From DATFNV01 sp035266225 (GTDB lineage Bacteria; Planctomycetota; Planctomycetia; Gemmatales; Gemmataceae), in the NCBI GenBank assembly GCA_035266225.1, contig DATFNV010000025.1, forward strand, positions 1 through 14,038: DNA of 14,038 bases, in the 5' to 3' direction. Below the pieces are notes generated by a model, which saw only the letters and a list, made by a program, of their open reading frames with translations, was not told the DNA's origin and made no database searches. Position 1 is the first letter of the stretch, and each line of letters starts with the position of its first letter. Made by a program: the position numbers and the translations under genes. Positions 1 through 6,386 of this stretch are shown here, one piece after another.

Positions 1-1
1 G

Positions 2-961
2 CTGAGCTTCGACAACCGCTACCTCGCCCCCGGGCTGATCACGGCGATCCTGGTGGTGGGCCAGCTGACCTACGGCATCATCGAGGTCCACTCCAGCCCG
101 CTGCTGTCGCGGCTGACGGGCGGCCTGTTAAGCACCTACTCGCCGACGTTTGTGGCCATCCTGGTCTGCATCGTCATGGAGCTGGTCCTGGGGCGGTTGT
201 TCGGCGGCCGCTGGCCGCACTTGGCCAGCGCCTACATCTCCGGCATCAGCGTCGGCATCCTGATCCGCTCGCCCGAGCTGTGGCCTTACATCCTGTGCGG
301 CGCCCTCACCATCGTCTCCAAGTACGCGATCCGCTTCCGCGGCCGGCACCTGTGGAACCCGTCCAACTTCGGCGTCAGTCTGATGCTGTTCCTGGCGCCG
401 TTGAGCGTGGCCAGTCTCAGCCAGCAGTGGGGCAGCGAAATCTGGCCGATACTCGTCATCTGGTGCCTCGGCGCGCTGATCCTGTGGCGCCTGGGCAAGC
501 TGCACATCACGGCCACCTACGCCGTCACCTTCGTCCTGCTGGCCCTGCTGCGCAGCCAGGTCACCGGCCAGAAGTTCCTCACGGCGCTGGGGCCGATCAC
601 CGGGCCGATGTACCAGCTGTTCATTTTCTTCATGATCACCGACCCGAAAACGACGACGCGCACGAAGGCGCGGCAGTGCGTCGTGGCCGTGCTGGTGGCC
701 GTCGCGGAAACGCTCTTCCGGCTGACGGAGGAGCTGCACGCGCCGTACTACGCCCTGTTCACGGTCGGGCCGATCACGAACCTGATCGAAATCCTCTGGG
801 ACGGCCGGCGCGGCGCCGCGAAACAACACGAGGCGCGGAAGGCCGCGGGCCCGGCCGTAGCCGAGCCCTGCGGCAACGGCACGACCGCGATGGCCGCTGC
901 GTGTCCCGCCGTCCCCAGCGCGGCGCCGCCGGCGGACGAGTCCGCGGGAAGTCATTGCTAA
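2..961 (+). CDS. RnfD/NqrB-like integral membrane protein, 5' end outside the window
   Basis: The frame is open from the first bases of the window (LSFDNRYLAPG before the first possible GTG at 53), so the gene almost certainly starts upstream; 319 residues are visible. The protein is strongly hydrophobic, with roughly eight membrane segments. The segment RFRGRHLWNPSNFG and a late FFMITDPKTTT stretch resemble the RnfD/NqrB family, membrane subunits of Rnf and Na+-NQR electron-transport complexes that carry flavin and help move Na+ or H+. I see no clear [S/T]GAT flavinylation motif. The last ~55 residues are Ala/Pro-rich and probably a disordered tail. No other Rnf/Nqr subunit is visible, so it may be a stand-alone RnfD-like protein working with off-window genes. 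The fold family is fairly sure; the activity is not. Confidence 0.8.
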   Translation: MSFDNRYLAPGLITAILVVGQLTYGIIEVHSSPLLSRLTGGLLSTYSPTFVAILVCIVMELVLGRLFGGRWPHLASAYISGISVGILIRSPELWPYILCGALTIVSKYAIRFRGRHLWNPSNFGVSLMLFLAPLSVASLSQQWGSEIWPILVIWCLGALILWRLGKLHITATYAVTFVLLALLRSQVTGQKFLTALGPITGPMYQLFIFFMITDPKTTTRTKARQCVVAVLVAVAETLFRLTEELHAPYYALFTVGPITNLIEILWDGRRGAAKQHEARKAAGPAVAEPCGNGTTAMAAACPAVPSAAPPADESAGSHC

Positions 962-1037
962 CATTCGCGAGACTCGAGCAGGGCGAGTGTGCCGGATCAG
1001 CTCCGTAGGAATCGGGGAAAGAAAGTTACGCCCGGGT

Positions 1038-1065
1038 TTGACAAGTGTGCGGGGTGAGCTAAATT
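1038..1065 (+). promoter_or_regulatory. Candidate sigma-70-type promoter upstream of the small ORF
   Basis: A perfect TTGACA (1038-1043) is followed after 16 bases by TAAATT (1060-1065, 4 of 6 matches to TATAAT) in an otherwise GC-rich gap. It lies about 140 bases before the small ORF at 1204 and would leave a leader of roughly 130 nt. The leader contains a weak inverted repeat (1128-1133 with 1149-1154). I recognise no riboswitch in it. Confidence 0.45.
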
Positions 1066-1203
1066 TTCCACGGAAGGAAGTCGGTCCGTGACGGCCCGGC
1101 GTCCTACAGATCCCAGGGCAAAGCCGACCCCGCAACTCCTGTCCAACCGCGGGGGCGATTTTGTTCGGTCCGCACACACTTCTCTCTTGCCCGGAATCCG
1201 GCC

Positions 1204-1428
1204 ATGATTACCGCAATCCCTGCCCTCACCGTCTCGACGATTTACCTCGCCTGGGACGTCTGTCGCCGCGAACAGGAGCGCCGCGATCGGGTGCTCCGCG
1301 AACGCGTCGCCTACATGCTCTGGGTCGCCGCCAACGGCGGAGACAGCGGAGACGACGACGACGACGAGCCGCCGGACGACGACCCGGAACCGCGGGGGAT
1401 ACCGCGCCCGCACTCCGACCGCAGCTAA
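1204..1428 (+). CDS. Small acidic hypothetical protein (74 aa)
   Basis: I recognise no named family. The N-terminus is hydrophobic to amphipathic (AIPALTVSTIYLAWDV) and could be a membrane-associated helix. It is followed by a charged Arg/Glu-rich helix (RRDRVLRERVAYMLWVAAN) and a very acidic tail with runs of Asp and Pro. This layout resembles short uncharacterised proteins I associate with Gemmata-type genomes. The ATG at 1204 has no obvious Shine-Dalgarno sequence, which is the main doubt. In favour are a good promoter candidate upstream and a TAA stop that coincides with the edge of the palindrome at 1428. Two longer frames overlapping this stretch are low-complexity Arg/Ala/Pro artefacts. 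Confidence 0.5.
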   Translation: MITAIPALTVSTIYLAWDVCRREQERRDRVLRERVAYMLWVAANGGDSGDDDDDEPPDDDPEPRGIPRPHSDRS

Positions 1429-1508
1429 GAGTCTGTTCGGAAAGCCGCTTGCGGCTTAGCGGAAGCCTGGAATCCGCTAAGCCGCAAGCGGCTTGCACAA
1501 CAGACTCT
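1428..1508. repeat. 81-bp near-perfect palindrome between convergent stop codons (bidirectional terminator and/or MITE-like repeat)
   Basis: The outer arms AGAGTCTGTT (1428-1437) and AACAGACTCT (1499-1508) are exact inverted repeats. The inner arms at 1442-1463 and 1473-1494 are 22-bp exact inverted repeats around a 9-base loop. A 4-by-4 internal loop separates the two stems. Each inner arm also contains its own shorter palindrome (AAGCCGCTTGCGGCTT and its complement). The element starts on the last base of the plus-strand stop (1426-1428) and carries the minus-strand TAG (1507-1509), so it separates two convergent genes exactly. It can fold on either strand and would suit a bidirectional terminator, although no U-run follows. 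TA dinucleotides at both outer edges (1426-1427, 1508-1509) would also suit a small non-autonomous transposable repeat. Confidence 0.85.
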
Positions 1509-3084
1509 AGGCAGGTGTCCCGGCGCCCTGCCGCGCCAGCTCGCGCAGGCACTGTTCCTCCAGCAGCGCGCGCGTCCCCGCCAGGTGGGGGTGCCGTGCC
1601 AGCACCGCTTGGCGGATCGCCTCGCGCTGGTCGTCGGGTAGCGCCTGCCACACCGGCGCCCACGCGGCCCGGAACTGCTGCTGCTCCGCGCGCCGCCGCG
1701 CCTCGTCTTCGAGCTCCTGGCGGCGGCGGGCCTGTTCGTCCTCGCGACGGGTCTGCCGCTGCTGCTCGTGCGCCAGCAGCTTCAGCGCGTCGGGCAGGTA
1801 CTTCTGGGCCGCCCCGCTGAAGGAACGGCACTCCGGCCACTCCTTCCGCACCACCGCGGCCAGGTGCGGCAGCAGCGCCTGCGCCTTGTCCTCGCCGTAC
1901 TCGCGCAGCAGTGCCTGCGCCTGTTCCAGGTCGCGCGCCCCCGGCAGGGCCGACCCGCCGAGCCCGCGCAGGCGGTAGAACTCCGTCACCAAACTCGTGG
2001 GGCAGGCGGCCCGCCTGCCGTCCGGCTCGACAGGCTGGCAGCTTGCCCCACGAGCCTCCGACTCCTTCTTCCCACTGGCCTTTTCAAAGTGGACCCGCCA
2101 CACGCCCGCCCTCACCTTCTGGTAGCGCGCCTCGACGTCGGCCCGCTCGAGGAAGCCGATCTCCTCCAATTCGGTGATCGCGGGGGCCAAACGGCGCTTG
2201 AGGATCGCGACATTATCGCTCTCCGTCAGGCCGACGTGGCCGCAGGCGAACTCCACCAGGTCCAGCGACAGGCGCGGTGTGTTGTAGAAGCGCTTGTCGA
2301 GGAAGCGGTACATGCGCTGGGCCGTCGGCGAGCGCAGCGAGAAGAACAGCTCCAGGTCGAGGCGCTTGATGTTGCCCTTCTGCAAGGAGTCGTGAAACTG
2401 CGGCGTCCACGTCACCCAGCTTTGCAGCTCGGTGTCGTCGCGGCGCGGGCCGCTGACCTGGCGGGCGATGCGGTAGGCGGCGATGATGCCGGTCGCGACC
2501 TCCTCCTCATAGGCGCGGCCGGCGGCGTCCCACCAGGCGTTCTCGTAGCGGATGTTCAGCGACTTGAGCCGCCGCAGTACGCCGCGCAGCCGCCGGTAGC
2601 TGCGGCCGTTCGGCGACCAGCCCATGATCTCGAAGAGCTGCCCCGGCGCGAAATGCACCGTGGCGTCGGCAAAGTTGGTGCTGTGCTTGGCCACGTAGAG
2701 CAGGGCCAGGATGACGTGCTCGTCGGCCGGCGTCGGCAGCCCCTCGCGCGACGACGATTGCAGGGTAACGCGCTGGGTGACGCGCTGGCGGCTGGCGGGG
2801 TCGAGGCGGCTCGATTCGTAGACGATGGTGTCGAGCTTCTGGCCGTCGGCGTCGCTCGGCTGCTGCCGCTGGAGGACGGAGATGGGGAAGTCGGCGAGGT
2901 TCATTTCGTCGCGGCCGTCCTGGTAGCGCCGCCGTAGCTCGGGTGCCGCCATGTCGCTGTCGCCTTCGCTGTGGAAATCCTGATGACAAGCCACACACGT
3001 CTCTTCCACTGAGCCAGAAACGCCGCCTGTTCGCAAGGGCTCCCGGCCGGTTTGTGTGAAGTTGGTCTTCGAGGTTTTCGTCAT
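1507..3084 (-). CDS. Plasmid-type replication initiator, RPA/RepA family
   Basis: The core (residues ~58-340) matches my knowledge of the replication initiator protein A family (Pfam RPA, PF10134). It has MNLADFPISVL, then GLPTPADEHVILALLYVAK, FAPGQLFEIMGW, NGRSYRRLRGVLRRL and ENAWWD, then a second half with SPTAQRMYRFLDKRFY and LVEFACGHVGL. These should form two winged-helix DNA-binding domains that bind iterons and open an origin. A linker (residues ~344-364) is encoded by a palindromic repeat. Residues ~438-472 form an Arg/Glu/Gln-rich coiled coil. The ATG at 3084 (525 aa) is chosen because the frame further upstream only translates the repeated sites. MAAPELRRR at 2952 (481 aa, weak GAAGG upstream) is an equally possible start; the stretch between carries CVACHQDFH, of unknown meaning. 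The stop lies in the palindrome. Confidence 0.87.
   Translation of the reverse strand: MTKTSKTNFTQTGREPLRTGGVSGSVEETCVACHQDFHSEGDSDMAAPELRRRYQDGRDEMNLADFPISVLQRQQPSDADGQKLDTIVYESSRLDPASRQRVTQRVTLQSSSREGLPTPADEHVILALLYVAKHSTNFADATVHFAPGQLFEIMGWSPNGRSYRRLRGVLRRLKSLNIRYENAWWDAAGRAYEEEVATGIIAAYRIARQVSGPRRDDTELQSWVTWTPQFHDSLQKGNIKRLDLELFFSLRSPTAQRMYRFLDKRFYNTPRLSLDLVEFACGHVGLTESDNVAILKRRLAPAITELEEIGFLERADVEARYQKVRAGVWRVHFEKASGKKESEARGASCQPVEPDGRRAACPTSLVTEFYRLRGLGGSALPGARDLEQAQALLREYGEDKAQALLPHLAAVVRKEWPECRSFSGAAQKYLPDALKLLAHEQQRQTRREDEQARRRQELEDEARRRAEQQQFRAAWAPVWQALPDDQREAIRQAVLARHPHLAGTRALLEEQCLRELARQGAGTPA
1994..2054. repeat. 61-bp palindromic repeat inserted in frame inside the initiator gene
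   Basis: The arms CTCGTGGGGCAGGC (1994-2007) and GCTTGCCCCACGAG (2041-2054) are inverted repeats with one mismatch in 14. Inside lies a second perfect hairpin, GGCAGGCG / CGCCTGCC, with a 3-base loop (2001-2019). The block encodes about residues 344-364 of the initiator, exactly in the linker between the conserved DNA-binding core and the C-terminal region, so it does not break the reading frame. The shape resembles the small GTGGGGCA...TGCCCCAC repeats I associate with Gemmata-type genomes. Whether it is repeated elsewhere cannot be seen here. Confidence 0.7.
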
Positions 3085-3154
3085 GGTTTGCCGCGGACGG
3101 CAGGCGCCGGGAAGACGAATGCCGGTAAGGAGTTGCGCCTGGCGCGACTGGGGC

Positions 3155-3284
3155 GAATGTGCGCGGCGGCACGCGGACCGCGCGCGCGACGGCCCGTTGA
3201 TTCGCGTCGAAAGGTGCGCCGTGGCACGCGGAGGATGTGCGCGGCCGCACGGAGACTTGTTGCCGAATGTGCGCCGCCGCCCGT
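3155..3284 (+). repeat. Iteron-like sites 1-4 (direct orientation)
   Basis: Four copies of a site with consensus TGTGCGCCGCCGCACG. Their GTGC cores begin at 3159, 3214, 3237 and 3269, giving spacings of 55, 23 and 32 bases. Copies 1-3 keep GTGC-N6-GCAC exactly; copy 4 ends in GCCC. Copies 1 and 4 are preceded by CGAA. The array starts about 70 bases upstream of the initiator's longer start. Confidence 0.75.
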
Positions 3285-3318
3285 CAATTCCGTTGCGACC
3301 GGCACGACCGGGCCGGCT

Positions 3319-3359
3319 CAGCTGCACTCATGCAGCTGCGCAGCTGCTAGCGCCAGCTG
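3319..3359. repeat. CAGCTG cluster with perfect hairpin between the two iteron groups
   Basis: CAGCTG occurs at 3319, 3333, 3341 and 3354. The first two form a perfect inverted repeat, CAGCTGCA / TGCAGCTG, with a 4-base loop (3319-3338). AGCTGCGCAGCT (3334-3345) is a perfect palindrome overlapping it. It sits between the direct and inverted iteron groups and may be a folding or protein-binding element of the same control region. Confidence 0.55.
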
Positions 3360-3413
3360 ACGGGACGAGGGGTGGGACGATTTCCGGGTAGCGGCGCATA
3401 TTTAGGCGGGGGT

Positions 3414-3514
3414 TGGCGTGCGGCGGCGCACAGTTTCGGCGAGCCGGCGGGCTTGTCCCCGCGGTCAGGACGGGAACAGGAGGGAAGTTGACGTGCGGCG
3501 GCGCACATTTTCGG
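3414..3514 (-). repeat. Iteron-like sites 5-6 (inverted orientation)
   Basis: Two copies read on the minus strand as TGTGCGCCGCCGCACG, with plus-strand cores CGTGCGGCGGCGCACA at 3417-3432 and 3492-3507, 75 bases apart. On the minus strand both are preceded by CCGAAA plus one or two bases, like the CGAA preceding sites 1 and 4. This fixes their orientation as opposite to sites 1-4 even though the core itself is palindromic. Confidence 0.75.
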
Positions 3515-3715
3515 GGCGACGGTGACGATTCGTTATCACCTGTACCCCGTCAACCGCCTGACAAATGTCCTTGCCGGCGCGTAACCTCCGCGCGACGGCG
3601 GTGTCATCAACAGGGAGGCGAGGCGCATGAGCGACGCCGCGGCCGACGACCACAATCCGTGAAGTGTGGATTCAACGGGATGCCCTGATCCTCGAGGCGA
3701 TGAAGGAGAGAAGCC

Positions 3716-4942
3716 GTGTCGAGCCTGATCGTGGAAGTCTGCAAGATCGACCGGGTGGAGCAGCACCCGAAGGCCGATCGGATGGCCATTGCGGTCATCA
3801 AGGGCTGGCGGACGTGCATTCAGCGCGACGAGAAGACGGGGGCCACGCAATTCAACGAGGGGGATCGGTGCGTTTACATTCCCCCGGACACGGTGCTGCC
3901 GCTCCCGTTGGCCGACCGGCTGAACGTCACCCGGTATTGCTCGCCGGTCAAGGACGCGGCGGGCAACGTGCTGGGCGTGCGCGGACGCGTGGCCCGGCTG
4001 CGGGGCGAGCCGTCCTACGGCTTCCCGATGGCCGTGGAAGACCCGGCCTGGCCGGTGGGCTTCAGCGTGGTCGGGCACTACGGCCTGGGCAAGTGGGAGC
4101 CGCCGCTCGATTCGACCGACGGCGACGCCGAGCGCGACCACCCGGCCTTCCACAAGTATTTCGCGCTGGAGAACATCAACAACTTCCCCGACGTACTCAA
4201 GGACGGCGAGGAAGTGGTGTTTACGGAGAAGATTCACGGCAAGAATTGCCGGGTCGGTCTGATCCGGGACACCCGGGAGGACGGCAGCCCGGTCTGGCGG
4301 TTCATGGCCGGTTCGCACGACGTGCGCCGCAAGGAGATGCAGACGCAGCGGAAGCGCCGCCCGGTTTATCACCCGGACGGGAGGATCGCCACGGTCAAGG
4401 TCACGGACGAGCAGACCGGCGAGGAGAAGGAGAAGGACGTCGAGTGGTTCTACGAGGTCACGAAGCGCTCGCAGTTCTTCGAGGCCCTGGACAGGCCCGG
4501 CGTCCGTGAGCTGCTGCTGTCCCTGTCGAACGGCCGGCACAACGTCGTGGTCTTCGGGGAGATTTACGGCTCCGGCGTGCAGGACATGGCCTACGGCCAC
4601 GCCAACGGCCAGTGGGACTTCCGGGTCTTCGACGTCACCGTGGACGGCAAGTACCTGGACGTGGATGAGAAGCTGACGGTCTGCAAGCGGCACCTGGTCG
4701 CGACCGTGCCACTGCTCTACCGCGGCCCGTTCTCCCGGGCCAGGGTCGATGAATTCGTGGGCGGTGCCACGACCGTCTGCGACCCGGAGAACGCCGGTTC
4801 CTTCAAGGAGCGTGAGGGCATCGTCATCACGACCGTGAAGGAGCGGACGGAAAGCCATCCGAGCAAGTTCTTCGAGCGCGCCGCGCTGAAGGCGATCAAC
4901 TTCGCCTACCTGGAACGGAAGGGCGGGACTGAGTACCATTGA
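3716..4942 (+). CDS. ATP-dependent RNA ligase, Rnl5 / DraRnl (DRB0094) family
   Basis: The 408-residue protein has the order of Deinococcus radiodurans RNA ligase: an N-terminal OB-like domain (~1-130) before the nucleotidyltransferase domain. Visible motifs are motif I EKIHGKN with adenylated Lys172, motif III FGEIYG (280-285), motif IIIa FRVFDV (302-307), motif IV EGIVI (367-371) and motif V LKAINFAYL with Lys392. Enzymes of this family seal nicks in RNA-containing duplexes using ATP through a lysyl-AMP intermediate, consistent with RNA repair. The GTG start is supported by AAGGAG seven bases upstream and by the conserved N-terminus. It diverges from the initiator across the iteron region and converges on the Uma2 gene 37 bases downstream. 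All key residues are present, so it should be active. Confidence 0.93.
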   Translation: MSSLIVEVCKIDRVEQHPKADRMAIAVIKGWRTCIQRDEKTGATQFNEGDRCVYIPPDTVLPLPLADRLNVTRYCSPVKDAAGNVLGVRGRVARLRGEPSYGFPMAVEDPAWPVGFSVVGHYGLGKWEPPLDSTDGDAERDHPAFHKYFALENINNFPDVLKDGEEVVFTEKIHGKNCRVGLIRDTREDGSPVWRFMAGSHDVRRKEMQTQRKRRPVYHPDGRIATVKVTDEQTGEEKEKDVEWFYEVTKRSQFFEALDRPGVRELLLSLSNGRHNVVVFGEIYGSGVQDMAYGHANGQWDFRVFDVTVDGKYLDVDEKLTVCKRHLVATVPLLYRGPFSRARVDEFVGGATTVCDPENAGSFKEREGIVITTVKERTESHPSKFFERAALKAINFAYLERKGGTEYH

Positions 4943-4979
4943 GCGGCATGCGGACGGCGTGGCTGGGCCACTCGGCGCT

Positions 4980-5588
4980 TCATTGCCAGCGGTCTGCGAC
5001 GGCCAATAACTGGGCCAACGGCAGCTCAAACCCGGGCAGGAGGGGACTGCGGTAGGTCTCGCCTTCCCGCACGACCAGTTCTTCAGGTGCTTCCGGCGTC
5101 CCCCGACATACGGTCAGCGTCCGGCGGAATCGGTCGAGAATCCAGTATTCGGCGATGCCGAGATCCCGGTATTCCTGGCTTTTCTCCACGTAGTCCCGGC
5201 GCCAGTCGCGCTTGGACTCAGAAACCCATTCGACCACGATGCTCGGCAGATCCTGCGGGGGGTGGGGTTGGCGCCCCAGCCCGGTCCAGATGACTCGATC
5301 CGCGCGCCGGCGGTTGGTTCGGGTGACGACAGTTTGCTCGGGGAGCGTGGCGTCCAGGGCGGCGCCTTGAGGATGAGCGCGGCGATAATCGCGAAGCCAG
5401 TGGCCGAGTTCTTCGTTCGGATCACGTTCCGCTTCCAGGGGTGGCGGGGTCACGATCAGCCTCCCGTTGATGAGTTCGTACCGGTAGTCCCGATCCGCCT
5501 CTTCAATGGCATCAAACTCCTCCGGCGTGAGGAAGATCCCCGCGAGTTTCGGACCCAGCACGATGCGAGGGGGCGCGATTGTGCTCAT
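4980..5588 (-). CDS. Uma2-family PD-(D/E)XK protein (DUF820)
   Basis: The 202-residue protein matches the Uma2 / DUF820 family. It has DYRYELINGRLIVTPPP near residues 34-50, RADRVIWTG with Asp97, and LPSIVVEWVSESKRDWRRDYVEKSQEYRDLGIAEYWILD reduced here to its key residues Glu120 and Lys136. The fold is that of PD-(D/E)XK nucleases. Members are abundant, often in many copies, in cyanobacteria and planctomycetes, and their substrate is generally unknown. The ATG at 5588 is chosen over a start 34 codons upstream because GGAGG lies six bases before it and the extra N-terminus lacks conserved character. A perfect 10-bp palindrome CTGGTACCAG (5602-5611) lies just upstream and could be an operator. 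It points away from the sigma factor gene and appears to be an independent unit. Confidence 0.88.
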   Translation of the reverse strand: MSTIAPPRIVLGPKLAGIFLTPEEFDAIEEADRDYRYELINGRLIVTPPPLEAERDPNEELGHWLRDYRRAHPQGAALDATLPEQTVVTRTNRRRADRVIWTGLGRQPHPPQDLPSIVVEWVSESKRDWRRDYVEKSQEYRDLGIAEYWILDRFRRTLTVCRGTPEAPEELVVREGETYRSPLLPGFELPLAQLLAVADRWQ

Positions 5589-5825
5589 GTGAAGCCTCCG
5601 TCTGGTACCAGGACCATTATCGTCGATTTCAGGATCGCGGGCAACGGCTGTGATCACGAGAACGGTCGATCTCATGACCCGCGTCGCCACCGACCGGCGC
5701 TAAACGCATCTCTCATCCCGTTCCCTTCTCCTGTATCGTGGAGGCCGTCCACCGTCGAGAAAAAATCTTGCCCCGGCGCGCACACGCGGCGCGGCGGCGG
5801 TGCCTGGGAGAGATAGGCGACGCGC

Positions 5826-6386
5826 ATGACTCCCGATGGGCTCAACCTGGAGGGGTTCCGCGATTACCTGCGGCTGCTGGCGCGGGCGCGGCTCGACCCG
5901 CGCCTCCTGGCCAAGCTCGACCCGTCGGACGTGGTGCAGCAGACGCTGCTCGAAGCGCACAAGGAACGGGCCGCCTTCCGCGGCGGCACACGCGCCGAGT
6001 TGGCGGCGTGGCTGCGGCAGATCCTGGCGCGGAACCTGGCCAACGCCCTGCGCGACTTCCGCCGCGAGAAGCGCGACCTGGCCCGCGAGCGAGCGCTGGA
6101 AGCCATCGTCGAGGACTCGTCGGCCCGGGTCGAGGCGTGGCTGGCGGCGGAGCAGTCGTCGCCGAGCGACCGCGCCGAGCGCCAGGAAGAGGCGGCGCGA
6201 TTGGCGGCGGCGCTGGAGGCGTTGCCGGAACCGCAGCGCGAGGTCGTGGTGCTGCGCCACCTGCACGGCTGGTCCTTGCACGACATTGCCCGGCACGTCG
6301 GCCGCAGCCGGGGAGCGGTCGCCGGGTTGCTGCATCGCGGCTTGCGGCAGGTGCGGAGCGAATTGCAACGGGAGGGCGAGCGATGA
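5826..6386 (+). CDS. ECF-type RNA polymerase sigma factor
   Basis: The 186-residue protein has two domains. Sigma region 2 spans about 18-82, with the conserved DPSDVVQQTLLEAHK stretch (32-46) and an Arg/Lys-rich DFRREKRDLARERA. Sigma region 4 spans about 126-180, with LPEPQREVVVLRHLHGWSL and a helix-turn-helix DIARHVGRSRGAVAGLLHRG. It should direct RNA polymerase to its own promoter set. GGGAGAGAT lies about 11 bases before the ATG. The stop overlaps the kinase start (ATGA, 6383-6386), so the two are translationally coupled. Planctomycete ECF groups linked to Ser/Thr kinases have been described by comparative genomics. No anti-sigma factor is visible, so the kinase is the likely regulatory partner. 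Confidence 0.95.
   Translation: MTPDGLNLEGFRDYLRLLARARLDPRLLAKLDPSDVVQQTLLEAHKERAAFRGGTRAELAAWLRQILARNLANALRDFRREKRDLARERALEAIVEDSSARVEAWLAAEQSSPSDRAERQEEAARLAAALEALPEPQREVVVLRHLHGWSLHDIARHVGRSRGAVAGLLHRGLRQVRSELQREGER

Larger units (their letters stand above)
3085..3715. other. Probable iteron-type origin / operator region (non-coding)
   Basis: This is 631 bases between the divergent starts of the initiator and the RNA ligase. It contains six GTGC-N6-GCAC sites (listed separately), a cluster of CAGCTG hexamers at 3319-3359, and a small inverted repeat GGTGA-N10-TCACC at 3521-3540. The only slightly AT-richer patches are around 3397-3405 and 3505-3540. No convincing DnaA box is visible; TTATCACCT at 3533 matches only six of nine positions. 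An RPA-family initiator normally binds iterons next to its own gene, so replication origin and autoregulatory operator are both plausible. Frames that cross it translate the repeated sites and are not credible proteins. Confidence 0.6.

Noticed and set aside
3085..3327. Upstream extension of the initiator to 606 codons
   Set aside because: The added residues translate the repeated sites (CGRAHPPRATAHL, CRRAHSP), which are better explained as DNA-binding sites.
3533..3541. Possible DnaA box TTATCACCT near the iteron-like sites
   Set aside because: Only six of nine positions match the consensus, too weak to call.
3413..3688. Plus-strand 91-codon frame with CGGAQF / CGGAHF repeats
   Set aside because: The repeats in the protein are simply iteron-like sites translated; there is no domain character.
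3536..5029. Long minus-strand frame (497 codons) opposite the RNA ligase
   Set aside because: It is the antisense shadow of a gene with clear catalytic motifs; its translation is Arg/Val/Leu-rich without domain character, as expected for high-GC DNA.
5738..6382. N-terminal extension of the kinase frame by 215 codons
   Set aside because: This part is the sigma factor gene read in another frame; the kinase has its own ATG with GGAGG in the ATGA overlap.
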